From: FEB-12 sp964503315
Lineage (GTDB): Bacteria > Zixibacteria > MSB-5A5 > GN15 > FEB-12
Assembly: GCA_964503315.1 (NCBI GenBank)
Contig: CAZCZL010000001.1
Span: forward strand, 372,001-436,000
Direction of reading: 5' to 3'
Length of the DNA stretch: 64,000 bases
A model generated the notes under the pieces. It saw only the letters and a program-made list of their open reading frames with translations. It was not told the origin of the DNA and searched no databases. Positions 24,786 through 34,292 of the stretch are shown here, one piece after another. Each line of letters opens with the position of its first letter. Positions within the stretch are counted from its first letter, which is position 1. The position numbers and the translations under genes are program-made.

Positions 24786-26038
24786 CGCTGCAACACCACC
24801 TGTCCCCGCTTTATCACCGCGGAGACCAGATTGACTCCGTAATGGTAGGGGAGTTCGCGATAGTCGTTCATGTCCCAGATGACGATATCCGCTGGAAGGT
24901 TCGGTATCAGCATACCTATTTCCCCACCCATATCGATGGCGCAGGCGGCATTGACCGTAACGGCGGAGAATATCTCAGCGGCGGTCATCCGAAGGTGCGT
25001 CGCCGCGAACGACATGATCATCGGCAAAGATTCGGAGTAATTCGACCCCGGGTTGCAGTCAGTAGAAACCGCCACCACCACACCGCCATCAATCATCTTG
25101 CGCGCCGGAGCGTAATGGCCGTGCCCGAGCGAATAGCTGGTGCCAGGGAGCATGACGGCCACAGTCTTGGACTCCGCCATCGCTTTGATTCCGGCATCAG
25201 AGATATAGACCAGATGGTCAGCCGAAACTGCCCCCATCGAGGCGGCCAGCTCAGCCCCTCCGAAAGAGACCAATTCATCGGCGTGGAATTTCAGTTTCAG
25301 ACCGAAGCCTCGGGCGGCGTCCTGAATGCGGTAGGATTGGTCGAGGTCAAACACCCCTTTTTCGCAGAAGATATCGGAAAAGATCGCCAACCCGGATTGC
25401 GCGACGGCGGGAAGCATTTCGTTGATGAGGAGCGCGACATATGCCTCGCGATTTTCGCGGTACTCATCCGGGAACTCATGCGCCCCGAGGAATGTCGGCA
25501 CGAGGTCAATCACATGCTCCCGATGCAGGTCGCGGATCACTTCGAGTTGCTTCAGTTCAGATTCAGTCGAAAGGCCGTAACCGGATTTGGCTTCGATAGT
25601 AGTGACACCATGCTCGATAAAGCGGTCAAGCCGACGCATCGCTTTCGCGAAGAGAATGTCCTGTGGAGTGGTGCGAAGATCCCGGACCGAACGCCGGATT
25701 CCGCCGCCGGCCGCGGCTATCTCCATGTAGGTCTTCCCTTGCAGGCGCATCTCGAACTCACCTTCGCGCGTGGCCGAAAAGACCGGATGAGTATGAGGGT
25801 CGATCAGCCCGGGAGTGACCACCCTTCCTTCGGCATCAACTTCGATGCAGTCCGGCGCGAGCGGCACTTTCATCTTTGACCGCTCGCCGACCCAGATGAT
25901 GGTATCATCGGCGATAGCGATCGCGGCGTTGCGGATCATCCCAAGTTCGCGCATAGCGGGCCCTATACGCGGGAATGGGCCGTCCATCGTGAGCAGTTGG
26001 CCGATATTACTGATTATGAGCGTGGCTGAAGGCGTCAT
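24782..26038 (-). CDS. hutI: Imidazolonepropionase
   Basis: Third enzyme of histidine breakdown: hydrolyses 4-imidazolone-5-propanoate to N-formimino-glutamate. 418 residues, the usual length. An amidohydrolase fold with the metal site PHTHPVF, then GGGI, EAKSGYGL, HADEL, and STDCNPGS near the C-terminus. Six bases separate it from hutU, and it overlaps lptE by four. HutH and the formiminoglutamate enzymes are not in the window. Confidence 0.96.
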   Translation of the reverse strand: MTPSATLIISNIGQLLTMDGPFPRIGPAMRELGMIRNAAIAIADDTIIWVGERSKMKVPLAPDCIEVDAEGRVVTPGLIDPHTHPVFSATREGEFEMRLQGKTYMEIAAAGGGIRRSVRDLRTTPQDILFAKAMRRLDRFIEHGVTTIEAKSGYGLSTESELKQLEVIRDLHREHVIDLVPTFLGAHEFPDEYRENREAYVALLINEMLPAVAQSGLAIFSDIFCEKGVFDLDQSYRIQDAARGFGLKLKFHADELVSFGGAELAASMGAVSADHLVYISDAGIKAMAESKTVAVMLPGTSYSLGHGHYAPARKMIDGGVVVAVSTDCNPGSNYSESLPMIMSFAATHLRMTAAEIFSAVTVNAACAIDMGGEIGMLIPNLPADIVIWDMNDYRELPYHYGVNLVSAVIKRGQVVLQR

Positions 26039-26044
26039 CCGGGC

Positions 26045-27697
26045 TCACTTCATCATCGGGATCTTGATCTTGTGCTTTTTCGCCTCGACCACGGCGTCGC
26101 GATAGCCGGCGTCAACATGGCGCATCACGCCGGTCCCCGGGTCATTGGTCAGCACGCGATTGAGGCGGACCTTCATCTCCTTGGAGCCGTCGGCAACGAT
26201 GACCATACCAGCATGGATCGAGTTGCCGATTCCAACGCCGCCGCCATGATGGATGGAGACCCAGCTTGCGCCGGATGCGGTATTGAGCAAACCGTTCAGG
26301 AGCGGCCAATCGGCAATGGCATCGGAACCGTCGGCCATCCCCTCGGTCTCGCGATTGGGCGAGGCGACTGACCCGCAGTCGAGATGGTCGCGGCCGATAA
26401 CGACAGGGGCTGAAATCTTCCCCTGCTTGATATACGTGTTGATGATATCCCCGAACTCAGCGCGCTCGCCGTACCCCAGCCAGCAGACACGCGAAGGGAG
26501 TCCCTGGAACGGGACCGAGTCGTGCGCCTTGTTGATCCAGCGAACCAGCGGTTTGTTGTAGCCGAATTTGGTCTGGATGATCTTGTCGGTGACATGAATA
26601 TCTTCCGGCTTACCGGAGAGCGCAGCCCAGCGGAATGGCCCTTTTCCTTCGCAAAAGAGCGGTCGGATATAGGCTGGCACGAAACCGGGGAAGGCAAAGG
26701 CGTTCTTGAGCCCGCCGACCTCAGCCTGTCCACGCAGATTGTTGCCGTAATCGAACACGACCGAGCCGGCCTTCTGGAATTTGACCATCGCGTCGCAATG
26801 CTTGACCATCGATTCATACGCACGAGCCATGTACCCTTTGGGATCCTTTTCCCGAAGGCGGGCCGCTTCGGCGATGGTTAGCCCCTCGGGGATGTAACCA
26901 TTCAGTTCGTCATGGGCAGATGTCTGGTCGGTCACGATATCGGGGAGGATGCCGCGACGATATATCTCGGGGAAGATCTCGGCGCAATTGCCTACGAGCC
27001 CGATGGAGACGGCATTGCCGGAGCGGGTTGATTCCTTAACCAGTTTAAGTGCCTTGTCGAGATCCTTCACCTTTAGATCGCAGTAGCCGATCTTGAGGCG
27101 ACGGTTGATGCGTGCTTCATCCGCCTCAACCACCAGAGTGACCGCGTTATTGAATACTCCGGCCAGAGGCTGGGCGCCACCCATCCCTCCCATGCCGCCG
27201 GTCAGGATCCATTTGCCTGTCAAATCGCCATTAAAGTGCTTGTCCGCGACTGCGGCGAAAGTCTCGTATGTCCCCTGCAGGATCCCCTGGGTGCCGATAT
27301 ATATCCAGCTTCCGGCGGTCATCTGGCCGTACATCATCAAGCCAAGCTTGTCCAGAGCGCGGAATTTCTCCCAGGTGGCCCAACGTGGGACCAGATGGGA
27401 ATTGGCGATCAGGACACGCGGAGCGTACTCATGGGTGCGGAAAATGCCAACCGGCTTGCCGGATTGGACTAACAGGGTCTCATCGTCATCCAATGATTTC
27501 AACGATTTGACAATGGCGTGGTAGCAATCCCAATTGCGAGCTGCCTTCCCTGAACCACCATAGATTATCAGCTCCTGGGGTTTTTCGGCCACTTCGGGAT
27601 CAAGATTGTTGTTGAGCATTCGAAGCGCGGCTTCCTGATGCCATCCTTTGCAGGAAAGTGAGAGGCCGCGGGCTGCCCGAACAGTAGGTATCTTCAT
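26045..27697 (-). CDS. hutU: Urocanate hydratase
   Basis: Second step of histidine degradation; converts urocanate to imidazolonepropionate using tightly bound NAD+. 550 residues as usual. NAD-binding glycine run TGGMGGMGGAQPLAG, YGNNLRGQAEVGG, and the active-site Cys in RDHLDCGSVASPNRET. The ATG at 27697 has GGAGAT about 6 bases upstream, and the promoter at 27731-27759 drives it. First gene of a minus-strand operon continuing through hutI, lptE, porV-like, lipoprotein and rhodanese. Confidence 0.97.
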   Translation of the reverse strand: MKIPTVRAARGLSLSCKGWHQEAALRMLNNNLDPEVAEKPQELIIYGGSGKAARNWDCYHAIVKSLKSLDDDETLLVQSGKPVGIFRTHEYAPRVLIANSHLVPRWATWEKFRALDKLGLMMYGQMTAGSWIYIGTQGILQGTYETFAAVADKHFNGDLTGKWILTGGMGGMGGAQPLAGVFNNAVTLVVEADEARINRRLKIGYCDLKVKDLDKALKLVKESTRSGNAVSIGLVGNCAEIFPEIYRRGILPDIVTDQTSAHDELNGYIPEGLTIAEAARLREKDPKGYMARAYESMVKHCDAMVKFQKAGSVVFDYGNNLRGQAEVGGLKNAFAFPGFVPAYIRPLFCEGKGPFRWAALSGKPEDIHVTDKIIQTKFGYNKPLVRWINKAHDSVPFQGLPSRVCWLGYGERAEFGDIINTYIKQGKISAPVVIGRDHLDCGSVASPNRETEGMADGSDAIADWPLLNGLLNTASGASWVSIHHGGGVGIGNSIHAGMVIVADGSKEMKVRLNRVLTNDPGTGVMRHVDAGYRDAVVEAKKHKIKIPMMK

Positions 27698-27730
27698 AGA
27701 TAAATCTCCGTCTCAAACTCAGTCGAGGCG

Positions 27731-27759
27731 AATATAGCCGCGCCTCCCGGGCAAGTCAA
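27731..27759 (-). promoter_or_regulatory. Promoter of the hutU operon
   Basis: Minus strand: TTGACT, 17-base spacer, TATATT, about 34 bases upstream of the hutU start. No regulator site recognised. Confidence 0.7.
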
Positions 27760-27773
27760 ATAGTCAATTATAG

Positions 27774-27802
27774 TTGCCGCAATCGCTTGGGAGAGATATG
27801 CT
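27774..27802 (+). promoter_or_regulatory. Putative promoter of the acetyltransferase gene
   Basis: TTGCCG, 17-base spacer, TATGCT, with the expected start about 20 bases before the ATG at 27829. Divergent from the hutU promoter. Confidence 0.45.
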
Positions 27803-27828
27803 ACGGAAAACCGGACCGGGAGACTGCT

Positions 27829-28416
27829 ATGGATCCAGTAATACGCGGCCCAAGGATAGACCTTCGGCCATTGCGCCGCTCCGACGCTCCCTCGCTCTAT
27901 AAGTACGCCCGCAATCGTGAAGTGAGTCGATGGACCTACGTCCCTCACCCCTACAAGCCCGAGCACGCCGAACAATTCCTGAAGATGGTTTCCGTTTGGC
28001 GGCGGAAAAAGATCGCCACGCACTTCGGCATCGTGTGGCGCGAATCAGGCGAAGTAATCGGTGTGGTCGGACTCTTCGATATTGACCTGCGCAATCGCAG
28101 AACCGAGATCGGTTACTGGCTTGGAGCGCGATTCCGGGGAAAGGGAATAGCCTCAGAAGCGGTCAGCCTTGCCGTGAACTACTGCTTTGAGACGCTCAAA
28201 TTGCACCGTGTTTTCGCGCACGTCTTCATCGGCAACATCGCATCCGAGCGATTATTGCTTAGACTTGGGTTTCAGTGGGAAGGAATGGAAAGAGAAAGCA
28301 GGATGCGGCGCGGCCGATGGATGGATGCCACGCTTTACGCGGTCCTGAAGAGTGAGTTCCGCATGCCACGATGGAGCGGCGCACGGTCACATTCGCCAGC
28401 AGAAATCAAGAAATGA
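27829..28416 (+). CDS. GNAT acetyltransferase (RimJ/RimL type)
   Basis: 195 residues from the ATG at 27829, preceded by GGGAGA; the open frame from 27787 overlaps the promoter. RimJ/RimL-like features: RLDLRPLR-type start (RIDLRPLRRSDAPSLYKYA), the GYWLGARFRGKGIASEA acetyl-CoA loop (R/QxxGxG/A), and VFIGNIASERLLLRLGFQWEG. Likely N-acetylates a protein or peptide amine; substrate unknown. The short basic C-terminal tail (PRWSGARSHSPAEIKK) is unusual for the family. Confidence 0.9.
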   Translation: MDPVIRGPRIDLRPLRRSDAPSLYKYARNREVSRWTYVPHPYKPEHAEQFLKMVSVWRRKKIATHFGIVWRESGEVIGVVGLFDIDLRNRRTEIGYWLGARFRGKGIASEAVSLAVNYCFETLKLHRVFAHVFIGNIASERLLLRLGFQWEGMERESRMRRGRWMDATLYAVLKSEFRMPRWSGARSHSPAEIKK

Positions 28417-28478
28417 TTGGATAATCGATTCTTTTTTGTTGATTTCAATTGTGAAAATGTGACTTTTGGGTTCAATCT

Positions 28479-29042
28479 ATGGCACGCATACAAAAACCAG
28501 CGCCTGGGCGCCTCGTCATATCAGTACTTCATTCGTCACGCGATGCACTAGCCGATGCGCTCCGTCAGTTGGAACGCAGATTCGGCCGGGTGCATGCCGA
28601 AACCATCGATATCCCACACTCGACCGGCCGTGAATATGCCGAAGAGATGGGGAATGATCTCCAGCGACGCTTCTTCTCTTTCGAACGGCTGGTGCCGCGC
28701 GAAAGCCTGATCGATATCAAGTCCGCCTGCCACAAACTGGAATCACAGCTTGGGGATCAGGTGCATGACTTCACGTTTCGGACTGTCAACCTTGACCCCG
28801 GGGTGCTGACGCCCACTAACCTGGTTATGTCCTCGCACAAAGACGGCGGCCACAAGATATACTTGGGCGAAGGGGTTTTTTCGGAGGTCGCCTTGATCTG
28901 GTCGCGCGGGCAATTCTGCCGCCTTCCCTGGACCAATCTGGATTACTGCCACGATGACGCCATCGACTTCTTCCTGCGAGTGCGGTCGAGCCTCGACCCG
29001 ATCGAAGAAACGGCCGATATGGCCGATCGCAAAGTAAGCTGA
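28479..29042 (+). CDS. DUF4416 family protein
   Basis: 187 residues. Recognisable DUF4416 features are the start PAPGRLVISVLHSS, YAEEMGNDLQRRFFSFERLV, KIYLGEGVFSEVALIW and PWTNLDYCHDDAIDFF. The family has no assigned function. Soluble, no signal. The short gap to murA (about 140 bases) and same direction may indicate co-transcription. Confidence 0.88.
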   Translation: MARIQKPAPGRLVISVLHSSRDALADALRQLERRFGRVHAETIDIPHSTGREYAEEMGNDLQRRFFSFERLVPRESLIDIKSACHKLESQLGDQVHDFTFRTVNLDPGVLTPTNLVMSSHKDGGHKIYLGEGVFSEVALIWSRGQFCRLPWTNLDYCHDDAIDFFLRVRSSLDPIEETADMADRKVS

Positions 29043-29182
29043 CCAGCCCACTCTTTTCTCTCTGGCACTCCGGTTTTTTGCTTTGTTTTTCCCTCTGGTT
29101 CTGCCACTTTACCCGCGACAACTGAAACGGTGAACCGAATTCCTGCCATGCCACCTGCGTGGCTGTTAGAGAAAGTACCAGC

Positions 29183-30445
29183 ATGGACAGTTTTGTCATA
29201 CAGGGGCCGAATAGGATCGAGGGCTCGATCAAGGCGGACGGGTCAAAGAACGCCGCGCTCCCGATCATTGCCGGAGCGCTTCTCATCTCCAACGGCGAGA
29301 GCGTCATCCGAAACGTCCCCCCGCTCAGAGATATCTACACCCTCATTGAAATGATGAAATTCCTCGGCGCCAAGGTCACCTATGACGCCAAGGCGGAGGT
29401 AATGACTGTCCAGGCGGCTACACTGACCGAAGTGACCGCGCCGTATGAATTGATGCGCCAGATGCGCGCGTCATTTCTGGTGCTGGGGCCGATCCTCGCC
29501 CGTATGGGCGAGGCCCGCGTCTCACTTCCCGGTGGCTGCTCTCTAGGCGCCCGGCCAGTCGACTATCATATCAAAGGATTCGCGGGGCTTGGCGCCAAGA
29601 TCAGTGAGAAAGCGGGTTATATTATCGCCGAAGGAAAGCCTCTCCACGGCGGCAGTATCTATTTCGACCGTCCCTCTCACACCGGCACCGAAAATATGCT
29701 CTACGGCGCCGTATTCGCGCAGAACCCGACCATCATAACCAATGCCGCCTGCGATCCGGAGATCGTCGATGTCGCCAATTTCCTGAATAAAGCGGGCGCA
29801 AAGATCCACGGCGTCGGTACACCGACTATCGTCATAGAACCGGTTAAAGAACTTCATGCTGTCGAGCATACGGTCTCCGGCGACCGCCTGGTGGCGGGGA
29901 CATATCTGTATGGCGCGGCTATTACCGGCGGGCGAGTTGAGGTTTCCGGTGTCCCATCCGCCGATCTGACCATGGTCAACTTCAAGCTGATGGAGATGGG
30001 GTGTGAAGTTGTTACAAAGAGTGACAGTATCGCGGTCAAGGCACCCAAGCGGCTATCTCCGGTCAGTCTAACGACCTTCCCTTTCCCCGGCTTTCCTACC
30101 GACTTGCAGGCGTGCGCAATGGCCGCGGCGACTGTTGCCCAGGGAACTTCTCACATCAAAGAGACTGTTTTCGTAGATAGGTTCTCCCACACCATGGAGA
30201 TGCGACGACTTGGGGCGGATATTCAGGTTTCGGCCTCTGAAGCGATCATTAATGGCGTAGAAGAGCTGCATGGCGCCGAGGTTATGGCGCCGGATATCCG
30301 CGCCGGGGCAGGTCTGGTTTTGGCCTGTTTGGCCGCCCACGGACCATCCAAGATCCTGCGTATCTACCATGTAGACCGTGGTTATTGGCGGCTCGAGGAA
30401 AAGTTAGCCTCGCTTGGTGTCGATATAGTTCGAGAGAAGGACTAA
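29183..30445 (+). CDS. murA: UDP-N-acetylglucosamine 1-carboxyvinyltransferase
   Basis: First committed step of peptidoglycan synthesis: transfers enolpyruvate from PEP to UDP-GlcNAc in the cytoplasm. About 420 residues from the ATG at 29183; the GTG at 29159 adds eight unfamiliar residues. The N-terminus is SFVIQGPNRIEGSIKADGSK, with the SKNAALPI substrate loop. The PEP-binding Cys is retained in LPGGCSLGARPVD, so fosfomycin sensitivity is expected rather than the Asp variant. Later motifs: PFPGFPTDLQACAMA and RAGAGLVLACLAA. Confidence 0.96.
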   Translation: MDSFVIQGPNRIEGSIKADGSKNAALPIIAGALLISNGESVIRNVPPLRDIYTLIEMMKFLGAKVTYDAKAEVMTVQAATLTEVTAPYELMRQMRASFLVLGPILARMGEARVSLPGGCSLGARPVDYHIKGFAGLGAKISEKAGYIIAEGKPLHGGSIYFDRPSHTGTENMLYGAVFAQNPTIITNAACDPEIVDVANFLNKAGAKIHGVGTPTIVIEPVKELHAVEHTVSGDRLVAGTYLYGAAITGGRVEVSGVPSADLTMVNFKLMEMGCEVVTKSDSIAVKAPKRLSPVSLTTFPFPGFPTDLQACAMAAATVAQGTSHIKETVFVDRFSHTMEMRRLGADIQVSASEAIINGVEELHGAEVMAPDIRAGAGLVLACLAAHGPSKILRIYHVDRGYWRLEEKLASLGVDIVREKD

Positions 30446-30572
30446 GCCCTGCCCGGTGCTGGAGAACGACTTCTCCGGCCTCCTCAACGGGCGTCCCGCG
30501 GCTTTTCCGGTATAATAGATTGGACGGCTCGGAGTCGTCCAACGTCACTGTGCAAAAGGATAGCAGATACCT

Positions 30573-33500
30573 ATGAGGAAGATTTTCATACTGGCGGCGG
30601 TTCTCCTTGCCTGTTTAGCCGGGTCGCTCCTGGGACAGGAAACCTCTTTCGGTAAGAATAAGGTCCAGTACAAGAATTTCGAGTGGTTCTATATTCAGAC
30701 CCGCCACTTTGATATTCACTATTACGAGAACGCCTACCCTACCGCCAAATTCACTGCCGCGGTGCTGGAATCCGCCTATGTCGAGATCAGCAAAGAGTTG
30801 AATTACCACATCCAGCGGCGCGTCCCGGTCTTCCTGTACAATTCGCACAGTGATTTCCAGCAAACCAATATCTACCCGGCATTGATTCCCGAAGGGGTAG
30901 GTGGGTTCACTGAAGCCTTCAAAAATCGTATCGTTATCCCGTTCACCGGTTCATACGAAGACCTGCGCCATGTACTGCATCACGAGTTGACGCATGCGGT
31001 GGTCTATGACCTGGTCTACGGAAATCTGCTAGGAGCGATCATCTCTCGTCAGAGATTGTTCGATGTTCCCCTGTGGTTTGCGGAAGGATACGCTGAATAC
31101 TCCTCGCGCCACGGCTGGGACTATTTCTCCGATATGTTTGTCAGGGATGCCACGATCAACGGCTACCTGGCGCCGCCAGATTATCTGGGCGGATTCCTTG
31201 CCTACAAACAGGGTCAGGCGATGGTCAAGTATATCGCCGACAAGTACGGCGAAGAAAAACTCGGGGAGATACTACAAAAAGGGCGGGTCCACCTGACGAT
31301 GGGAAAAGCGATCAAATCGGCGCTCGGGATCGAAGAGAAGGAGTTCTGGGAGGATTTCGCCAAAGAGATGAAGCGTCGCTACTGGCCGCAGATAGCGCAA
31401 CGCAAGGAAGCGGATGAGATCGCCACTCAATTGACCAAGTCCCGTGAGGACGGCTCGTATTTCAATGAACAGCCGACCTACTCACCCGAAGGAGACAAAA
31501 TCGCCATTTTCAGTGACCGTTCCGACGCCACTGAGATCGTGCTGATCTCGCCGGCGGATGGCCGGGTGCTGGAAAGAGTGATCAAAGGGGAACGCTCCGC
31601 CGACCTGGAATCTCTCCATTCGTTTGTCTCCGGGATGTCCTTCTCCCCCGATGGGCGCAAGATCGTGTTTGTCGCGAAATCGAAGGGGAAGGATGCCCTG
31701 ATATTCCTGGATGTCAGGAAGAAAAAGATCTACAAGCGGGAGCGGCTCAACTTCTACAACGTCATTTCTCCGGCTTGGTCTCCTGATGGCAAATCAATCG
31801 CGTTTTCGGCGCTCGACGGTTACAAGCGCGACCTTTATCTCTATAATATCGAAACCGGCGACATTCAGCAATTGACCGACGACCGGTTTGATGACGGCTA
31901 TCCGAGCTGGATGCCGAACTCGGAAGGACTGGTCTACCAGTCGGATCGACCGCACCCGTCGACCCCCGTGCTCGATCCGATGGGCCACCCGTATATTCAG
32001 AGCGGAGCGTTTAAGCCGGGTGATTTTGCCTACGGCGATTACAACCTCTTCAAGCTGGACCTAACCACCAAACATGTCTCCCCGATCGATGTCGGGCCGG
32101 GAGCGAATCGAAACCCCAAAGTCTCGCCGGATGGAAGTATGGTGGCGTTCGTGTCGAATCGCAACGGTATCGACAATCTGTATATCGGGTATCTTGACAG
32201 CGTCAAATACTACGCGGTCACCGACATCCTGACCGGCGTGCAGACGCTGAGCTGGTCACCGGACAGTAAACGAATCGCGTTCTCCGCCTTTTTTAACGGT
32301 GGATTTGATATCTTCGTGATGAAAGACATGGTGCCGGCCGGAGATAAAGGTGTCCTCTCACCCACTGATTTCGTGCTCGGGAAATACAATCTGCTTGATT
32401 CAGCCGGTGTGCCGATAGCGTCCAAGACCAAAGACAATAGGAGCGCGGCCCAGGCGGGATTAGCCGCAGCCGGCGAATTAGCCGACTCAATTGCTGATTC
32501 GTCCAAGGCTTTTGACACCGTTCTGGCGGTGGATCCGACGATGTCAGCCGACACGCTCGCTGTCATTGCTTCGGATACTACCACAGTAGCCGTTGTCGAT
32601 ACACTCGCTAAAGCCTCGAATGACAGCGCCGCTGTGGCGACCGCCGATTCCACCGCCGTTCTTGCCGAGGCGACCAAGGACTCATCGGGCGTTTATGGTG
32701 ACGAGTACGTGTTTGTCAGCAACCGGAAACCGAGCCCGCTTGATTCGCTGTTTGACGACATTCGAACGGATGATACTGCCGGCGGCAATTACCGTGACGC
32801 TATGCCGAAGGAGCCGGCGATCTTTGATTCGGTGCAGGGTCTGCTTCCCAGCGGCGAATACACTATCAACAAGTACAAGGTGAAATTCACGCCTGATTAT
32901 GTCGGCGGAGGGTTCGCCTACGACACATTCTTTGGGCTGCGCGGACAATCATATTTCGTCTTTTCCGATTACCTGGGGAATCACCAGATATATCTGGCGA
33001 CCGATCTGGTCAATACCATCGACCAGTCCAATTTACAGGCATACTACTTCAATAATACGAAGCGCCTTAATTGGGGAGGCGGCATTTTCCATACCAAGAA
33101 TTACTATCTGGATACGTACGATTTCCTCTTCTCCGACCGATTTTACGGCCTCCAGGCTTTCCTGGCGCGCCCCTTCACGACATTCAGCCGCATAGATTTC
33201 ATTGCCGCGCAGTACTTCATCGACCGTCGGTATTACGACTTCGATGACCCGCACTACGGCGACAACCGGAGTTCCAAAGTAACCACCGGTACACTCTCAT
33301 ATGTGACTGACAATGTATTGTGGGGACAGACGGGGCCGGTGACTGGCCGACGAACCAAGGTCTCTCTGAGCGCTGGAATCAACCTTTTCGACTCAAAGGA
33401 TATCGAGTTCTATTCGCTTGAGGCGGATTACCGGAAATACTGGCACTTGGGCAAGCAGTTCAGCTTTGCGTTCCGTGCCGCCGGCGGTGGGTCGACCGGA

Positions 33501-33974
33501 AACACGCCGAAGCAGTATTTCCTGGGCGGGACCACCAACTGGATCGGGAATCGAACACTTGATGCCGAGGTATACGATGTGGAAAATCTCTACTTCTCGG
33601 ATGTCGTCACGCCATTGCGCGGGGTAGAATATTACGACCTGAGCGGAAATCGGTTCGGGCTGGTTAACATGGAATTCCGGTTCCCTATGATCCAATACCT
33701 GGTGATGCGCTTCCCGCTGCCGATCGTCATCGCCAATGTCTCCGGCGCGATCTTCACGGATATCGGCGCGGCGTGGTTCGGTGATCAATTCAAAGGCGGA
33801 ACCACTGAGGGCGGACGCAATCGGCTTCAGGATATCAAATCGGGGTTTGGATTCGGCATGCGCGCCAATCTGTTCAATTTTATGCTGTTGCGGTATGATG
33901 TCGCATGGCAGACCGATTTTTATGATGTATCGGAAAAGGCGAAGCACTACTTCTCGTTCGGCGCGGATTTCTGA
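30573..33974 (+). CDS. Fusion of gluzincin-like protease, TolB-like propeller and BamA-type barrel
   Basis: 1133 residues with signal peptide (about 1-21). Residues about 30-290 resemble peptidase MA-like domains: zinc motif H137-E-L-T-H141 and a likely third ligand Glu in WFAEGYAEY (about residue 171). About 300-580 holds PD40/TolB propeller repeats (FSPDGRKIVFVA, WSPDGKSIAFSA, VSPDGSMVAFVS, WSPDSKRIAFSA). A low-complexity Ala/Ser/Thr/Asp linker (about 620-720) leads to a C-terminal surface-antigen/Omp85-type barrel ending in F. Such fusions occur in FCB genomes, but the function is not known. AAGGA precedes the ATG, and the gene is followed by a strong terminator. Confidence 0.88.
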   Translation: MRKIFILAAVLLACLAGSLLGQETSFGKNKVQYKNFEWFYIQTRHFDIHYYENAYPTAKFTAAVLESAYVEISKELNYHIQRRVPVFLYNSHSDFQQTNIYPALIPEGVGGFTEAFKNRIVIPFTGSYEDLRHVLHHELTHAVVYDLVYGNLLGAIISRQRLFDVPLWFAEGYAEYSSRHGWDYFSDMFVRDATINGYLAPPDYLGGFLAYKQGQAMVKYIADKYGEEKLGEILQKGRVHLTMGKAIKSALGIEEKEFWEDFAKEMKRRYWPQIAQRKEADEIATQLTKSREDGSYFNEQPTYSPEGDKIAIFSDRSDATEIVLISPADGRVLERVIKGERSADLESLHSFVSGMSFSPDGRKIVFVAKSKGKDALIFLDVRKKKIYKRERLNFYNVISPAWSPDGKSIAFSALDGYKRDLYLYNIETGDIQQLTDDRFDDGYPSWMPNSEGLVYQSDRPHPSTPVLDPMGHPYIQSGAFKPGDFAYGDYNLFKLDLTTKHVSPIDVGPGANRNPKVSPDGSMVAFVSNRNGIDNLYIGYLDSVKYYAVTDILTGVQTLSWSPDSKRIAFSAFFNGGFDIFVMKDMVPAGDKGVLSPTDFVLGKYNLLDSAGVPIASKTKDNRSAAQAGLAAAGELADSIADSSKAFDTVLAVDPTMSADTLAVIASDTTTVAVVDTLAKASNDSAAVATADSTAVLAEATKDSSGVYGDEYVFVSNRKPSPLDSLFDDIRTDDTAGGNYRDAMPKEPAIFDSVQGLLPSGEYTINKYKVKFTPDYVGGGFAYDTFFGLRGQSYFVFSDYLGNHQIYLATDLVNTIDQSNLQAYYFNNTKRLNWGGGIFHTKNYYLDTYDFLFSDRFYGLQAFLARPFTTFSRIDFIAAQYFIDRRYYDFDDPHYGDNRSSKVTTGTLSYVTDNVLWGQTGPVTGRRTKVSLSAGINLFDSKDIEFYSLEADYRKYWHLGKQFSFAFRAAGGGSTGNTPKQYFLGGTTNWIGNRTLDAEVYDVENLYFSDVVTPLRGVEYYDLSGNRFGLVNMEFRFPMIQYLVMRFPLPIVIANVSGAIFTDIGAAWFGDQFKGGTTEGGRNRLQDIKSGFGFGMRANLFNFMLLRYDVAWQTDFYDVSEKAKHYFSFGADF

Positions 33975-34001
33975 TTCCCCGCCCAAATTTGGCCCATGAA
34001 A

Positions 34002-34040
34002 AAACGCGGCTTTCTCAGGAGCCGCGTTTCTATTTTCGCT
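34002..34040 (+). terminator. Intrinsic terminator after the barrel fusion
   Basis: AAACGCGGCT-TTCTCAGG-AGCCGCGTTT, a perfect 10-bp stem followed by CTATTTT; A-rich on the left, so it may also serve the opposite strand. Confidence 0.85.
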
Positions 34041-34292
34041 CGATTCTCTCGAGCTGCAGTACCGACACCGTTCACGCGAAAGCGACGAGCGGTCGAGTAC
34101 GAGAACTTTCAGTCAGCCGCTTTATTTCCCTGAGCGGCATCTCCACCTCTGACGGTTAGCGTTGCGCATTGAATCTCCGTGTGGAGCGTGGATTCGGGAT
34201 ACATAAAACAAAACCGGATATTGACTGTCAAGCGAAATATGCATGCTCACCCTCCAACACGGGATCGTGAGCATGCTCACCTGACCACCGGT

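Noticed and set aside
24842..25879. 345-codon plus-strand open frame
   Set aside because: Antisense to hutI; hutI has full-length, motif-complete similarity and operon context.
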